A DNA stretch of 64,000 nt. Source: Clostridium sp. D53t1_180928_C8. Its GTDB lineage: Bacteria; Bacillota; Clostridia; Clostridiales; Clostridiaceae. Of the stretch, positions 61,935-64,000 are shown in pieces. The position numbers were made by a program, and so were the translations under genes. The stretch lies in assembly GCF_015667795.1 (NCBI RefSeq), contig NZ_JADPEL010000007.1, forward strand, positions 62,001 to 126,000. The letters run 5' to 3'. The notes under the pieces were generated by a model. The model had not been told where the DNA came from, made no database searches, and was given only the letters and a program-made list of their open reading frames with translations. The first letter of the stretch is position 1. Each line of letters opens with the position of its first letter.

Positions 61935-61993
61935 TTTCAGGTGGAGTATAAGCTCCAATTGAAGATTAGAATTCTTTATCTAGGAGCGTGAGG

Positions 61994-62020
61994 CTGTTAA
62001 CTCTATAGAGTTTTACAACC
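61994..62020 (+). promoter_or_regulatory. Intercistronic hairpin between modA and modB
   Basis: GGCTGTTAACTC, TATA, GAGTTTTACAACC form an imperfect hairpin around the palindrome AACTCTATAGAGTT; a smaller GGAG/CTCC hairpin lies at about 61943-61957. Such spacers often let the binding-protein transcript outnumber the permease transcript. Confidence 0.4.
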
Positions 62021-62074
62021 AATAGCTATAAGATAAGTCTGTAGAGTAATAAAAAGAAGGTAAGGTTATAAGTT

Positions 62075-62752
62075 ATGGATTTTTCACCTTTATGGATATC
62101 GCTTAAAACAGCATTTCTTGCAATCATTATAACTTCAATAATAGGGATTTTTATATCTTATAAAATGGCTAATTATAAAGGAAGAGGTAGAGGATTCATT
62201 GATGGAATCTTCACTCTTCCTCTAATATTACCTCCTACTGTTATTGGATTTTTCTTATTACTAATTTGTGGTAAGAATGGATTTGTAGGAAAAATTTTCA
62301 TGAGTTTTAATAAAAATATTATATTTAGCTGGAGTGCAACAGTTATAGCAGCAACTGTAGTTGCATTTCCAATGATGTATAGAACGTGTCGTTCTGCATT
62401 TGAACAAATAGATAAAAATATGATTTCAGCTGCAAGAACACTAGGATTAAGTGAAACTAAAATATTTTTTAAAATTGCAATTCCGCTTGCATGGCCAGGA
62501 ATAATTGGTGGATTAGTACTAAGCTTTGCAAGAGCATTAGGAGAGTTTGGGGCAACATTAATGATAGCAGGAAATATACCAGGAAGAACTCAAACTATGC
62601 CAGTTGCAATATTCTTTGCTGTTGAGAGTGGAGATATGAATAAGGCTATGCTTTGGGTTTTAATTATAGTAGCAATTTCATTTATAATGATATTTTTATT
62701 AAATTACTGGTGTGATACTCAACAAAAGTTAATAGGTAATAGGGGGAGATAA
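62075..62752 (+). CDS. modB: Molybdate ABC transporter permease
   Basis: Inner-membrane channel of the molybdate importer, 225 residues with five or six helices. Family features: LPLILPPTVIGFFLLL and the EAA loop AARTLGLSETKIFFKIAIPL, which contacts ModC; RALGEFGATLMIAGNIPG is the ModB hallmark. AGAAGGTAAGG precedes the ATG with relaxed spacing. modC begins 2 bases after its stop codon. Confidence 0.96.
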   Translation: MDFSPLWISLKTAFLAIIITSIIGIFISYKMANYKGRGRGFIDGIFTLPLILPPTVIGFFLLLICGKNGFVGKIFMSFNKNIIFSWSATVIAATVVAFPMMYRTCRSAFEQIDKNMISAARTLGLSETKIFFKIAIPLAWPGIIGGLVLSFARALGEFGATLMIAGNIPGRTQTMPVAIFFAVESGDMNKAMLWVLIIVAISFIMIFLLNYWCDTQQKLIGNRGR

Positions 62753-62754
62753 AA

Positions 62755-63807
62755 TTGAGTTTATTTATAGATATTAAAAAAGGGTTATCTTCCTTTAATT
62801 TAGATGTTTCAATGAAAAGTAAAGGCGGTATTATAGGGTTTTTAGGGGCATCAGGTTCAGGTAAAAGTATGACACTTAAATGTATTGCAGGGCTTGAAAA
62901 GGCTGATAAAGGTAAAATAATAATAAATGATAAAGTCCTTTTTGATTCAGAAAATAAAATAAATATAAAGACTAAAGATAGAAAAGTAGGATTTTTATTT
63001 CAAAATTATGCTTTATTTCCTCATATGACTATAAAAAATAATATTGAAATAGGATTAAATAAAACAAGTAAAGAAGAGAAAAATAAGTTGTCAGCTAATT
63101 ATATTAAAAAATTTGGATTAGAAGGATTAGAAAATAGATATCCTTGGCAGCTTTCAGGTGGTCAACAGCAAAGAGTAGCTCTGGCAAGAGCTTTAATAAC
63201 ATCGCCAGATATATTGCTTCTTGATGAACCATTTTCAGCATTAGATAATCACTTAAGAGCTAATATGGAAAGAGAGCTTGTAGAAATATTGAAAGATTAT
63301 GATGGAACAGTAGTGTTTGTAACTCATGATATAGCAGAAGCTTATAGAGTTTGTGATAAAATAATAGTTTTTGATAGTGGAAAAGCAAGTGAAATCAGAG
63401 AAAAGAGTATTTTGTTTGAAAAACCATTAAGTTTGGCAGAAGCTAAAATTACTGGATGCAAAAATATATCAAAGGCTAAAAGATTAAATAGTGATTACAT
63501 ATTAGCTGAAGAATGGAATTTAAAATTAAAAGTTTTAGATGATAGTGTAGATAGTAGATATATTGCTATAAGATCTCATAACATTAAATTGTTTAATGAT
63601 AAAGAAGATGAAAGTGTGAACGTCTTTAATATGATTATTGAAAATATAGTTGAAAATCCTTTTGATTATACTTTATATATAAAAGAAGTTAATTCTTCTA
63701 ATGTTAATTTAATTAATTTTACTATTTCAAAAGAGAAAATGAAGTTTAAAATTAATGATATAATAAAAGTAAGTTTCCAGGAAAAATATCTGTTTACTTT
63801 TAAGTAA
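62755..63807 (+). CDS. modC: Molybdate ABC transporter ATP-binding protein
   Basis: Cytosolic ATPase of the importer. Walker A GASGSGKS (31-38), Q-loop FLFQNYALFPHM, signature LSGGQQQRVALARAL, Walker B ILLLDEPFSALD, and switch His in VFVTHDIAEA. The C-terminal about 110 residues look like a diverged TOBE/regulatory domain (AIRSHNIKLF) of the ModC type. Start is a TTG behind GGGGGAGAT that overlaps the modB stop. Length 350 is normal. Confidence 0.95.
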   Translation: MSLFIDIKKGLSSFNLDVSMKSKGGIIGFLGASGSGKSMTLKCIAGLEKADKGKIIINDKVLFDSENKINIKTKDRKVGFLFQNYALFPHMTIKNNIEIGLNKTSKEEKNKLSANYIKKFGLEGLENRYPWQLSGGQQQRVALARALITSPDILLLDEPFSALDNHLRANMERELVEILKDYDGTVVFVTHDIAEAYRVCDKIIVFDSGKASEIREKSILFEKPLSLAEAKITGCKNISKAKRLNSDYILAEEWNLKLKVLDDSVDSRYIAIRSHNIKLFNDKEDESVNVFNMIIENIVENPFDYTLYIKEVNSSNVNLINFTISKEKMKFKINDIIKVSFQEKYLFTFK

Positions 63808-63834
63808 AATTATTAAATGAAAAGTTTTAAAATA

Positions 63835-63867
63835 GCTTAGATATATTATATATATCTAAGTTTTTTT
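63835..63867 (+). terminator. Terminator of modABC
   Basis: CTTAGATATA and TATATCTAAG pair with an AT loop, followed by T7. Confidence 0.9.
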
Positions 63868-63912
63868 ATAATAAAAAGTTCATAGTAGATTTTTAATTAG
63901 ACTTATAGTTTG

Positions 63913-63923
63913 TATGCTATAAT
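63913..63923 (+). promoter_or_regulatory. Extended -10 promoter of the HAD gene
   Basis: TATGCTATAAT contains TG-N-TATAAT, an extended -10 element 38 bases ahead of the start; no good -35 is seen, as allowed for this type. Confidence 0.45.
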
Positions 63924-63960
63924 AAAAAATGTGAGAAGAGTAGAGGTTTGAGGTGATAAA

Positions 63961-64000
63961 ATGTATAAGAATATTATTTTTGATTTAGGAAATGTAGTTT
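63961..64000 (+). CDS. HAD-superfamily hydrolase, 5' end only
   Basis: Thirteen residues are visible, MYKNIIFDLGNVV, which is motif I of HAD subfamily IA (the Asp of FDLGNV is the nucleophile). GAGGTGAT precedes the ATG. The gene runs off the right end, so substrate and length are unknown. Confidence 0.8.
   Translation, partial: MYKNIIFDLGNVV

Noticed and set aside
61935-62074. Molybdenum-cofactor riboswitch between modA and modB
   Set aside because: Hairpins are present but I could not match the conserved Moco RNA core; kept only as a structured spacer.

Overview
The window is AT-rich, low-GC DNA from a spore-forming Firmicute, most probably Clostridium sensu stricto (cluster I). The grounds are very AT-biased codon use, strong AGGAGG/GGGGG ribosome sites with frequent TTG and GTG starts, sporulation genes (yunB, a bofC-like gene, a SpoIID-like gene), the bofC-ruvA-ruvB-queA-tgt-yajC-yrzE order known from Bacillus and Clostridium, anaerobe-type NADH oxidase, and large sortase-anchored surface enzymes like those of gut clostridia. 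The species cannot be fixed from the sequence alone.

Layout. 1-18350 is housekeeping: a partial alanine/sodium symporter and PBP1A on the minus strand, yunB, a SpoIID-like protein with three peptidoglycan-binding repeats, a FlK-type thioesterase, an HD hydrolase, a PadR/DUF2812 pair, a methyltransferase, hpt, an HflX with an unusual N-terminal JAMM-like motif, a cytoplasmic alpha-amylase, a MocR regulator, yigZ and yebC. 18350-26200 looks like a decayed mobile island: tyrosine-recombinase, winged-helix, unidentified and serine-recombinase remnants flank one intact gene, a secreted M60 mucinase-like protein under a class I cyclic-di-GMP riboswitch. 26350-31820 carries a wall-anchored 5'-nucleotidase, a BMP-family nucleoside-binding lipoprotein behind a variant purine riboswitch, a TDT-family transporter whose apparent start codon is ATA, and the queuosine-precursor transporter queT behind a preQ1-I riboswitch. 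32200-38820 is the bofC-like/ruvAB/queA/tgt/yajC/yrzE block. 39050-56430 holds three very large surface proteins (amylopullulanase, subtilisin-type protease, LTD/PHP phosphoesterase) with a YibE/F membrane protein between the last two. 57000-64000 has an NADH oxidase, a GHL10 glycosyl-hydrolase-like protein, and a molybdate ABC operon (modABC) divergent from a one-component HTH/PBP regulator, ending in a truncated HAD hydrolase.

How the parts fit. The surface enzymes form a host- or diet-polymer scavenging set: mucin (M60), starch/pullulan (GH13), protein (S8) and nucleotides or phosphoesters (5'-nucleotidase, PHP protein). The BMP lipoprotein would take up the nucleosides released. Four surface proteins end in sortase signals (LPQTG, IPQTG, IPKTG, LPNTG); no sortase lies in the window. 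Queuosine is represented by both ends of the pathway, precursor uptake (queT) and tRNA modification (tgt, queA). Three riboswitch-like elements are recognisable, plus a shine-dalgarno-occluding hairpin between yajC and yrzE and an unassigned structured region before the amylase. No tRNA, rRNA, CRISPR array or intact insertion sequence was seen.
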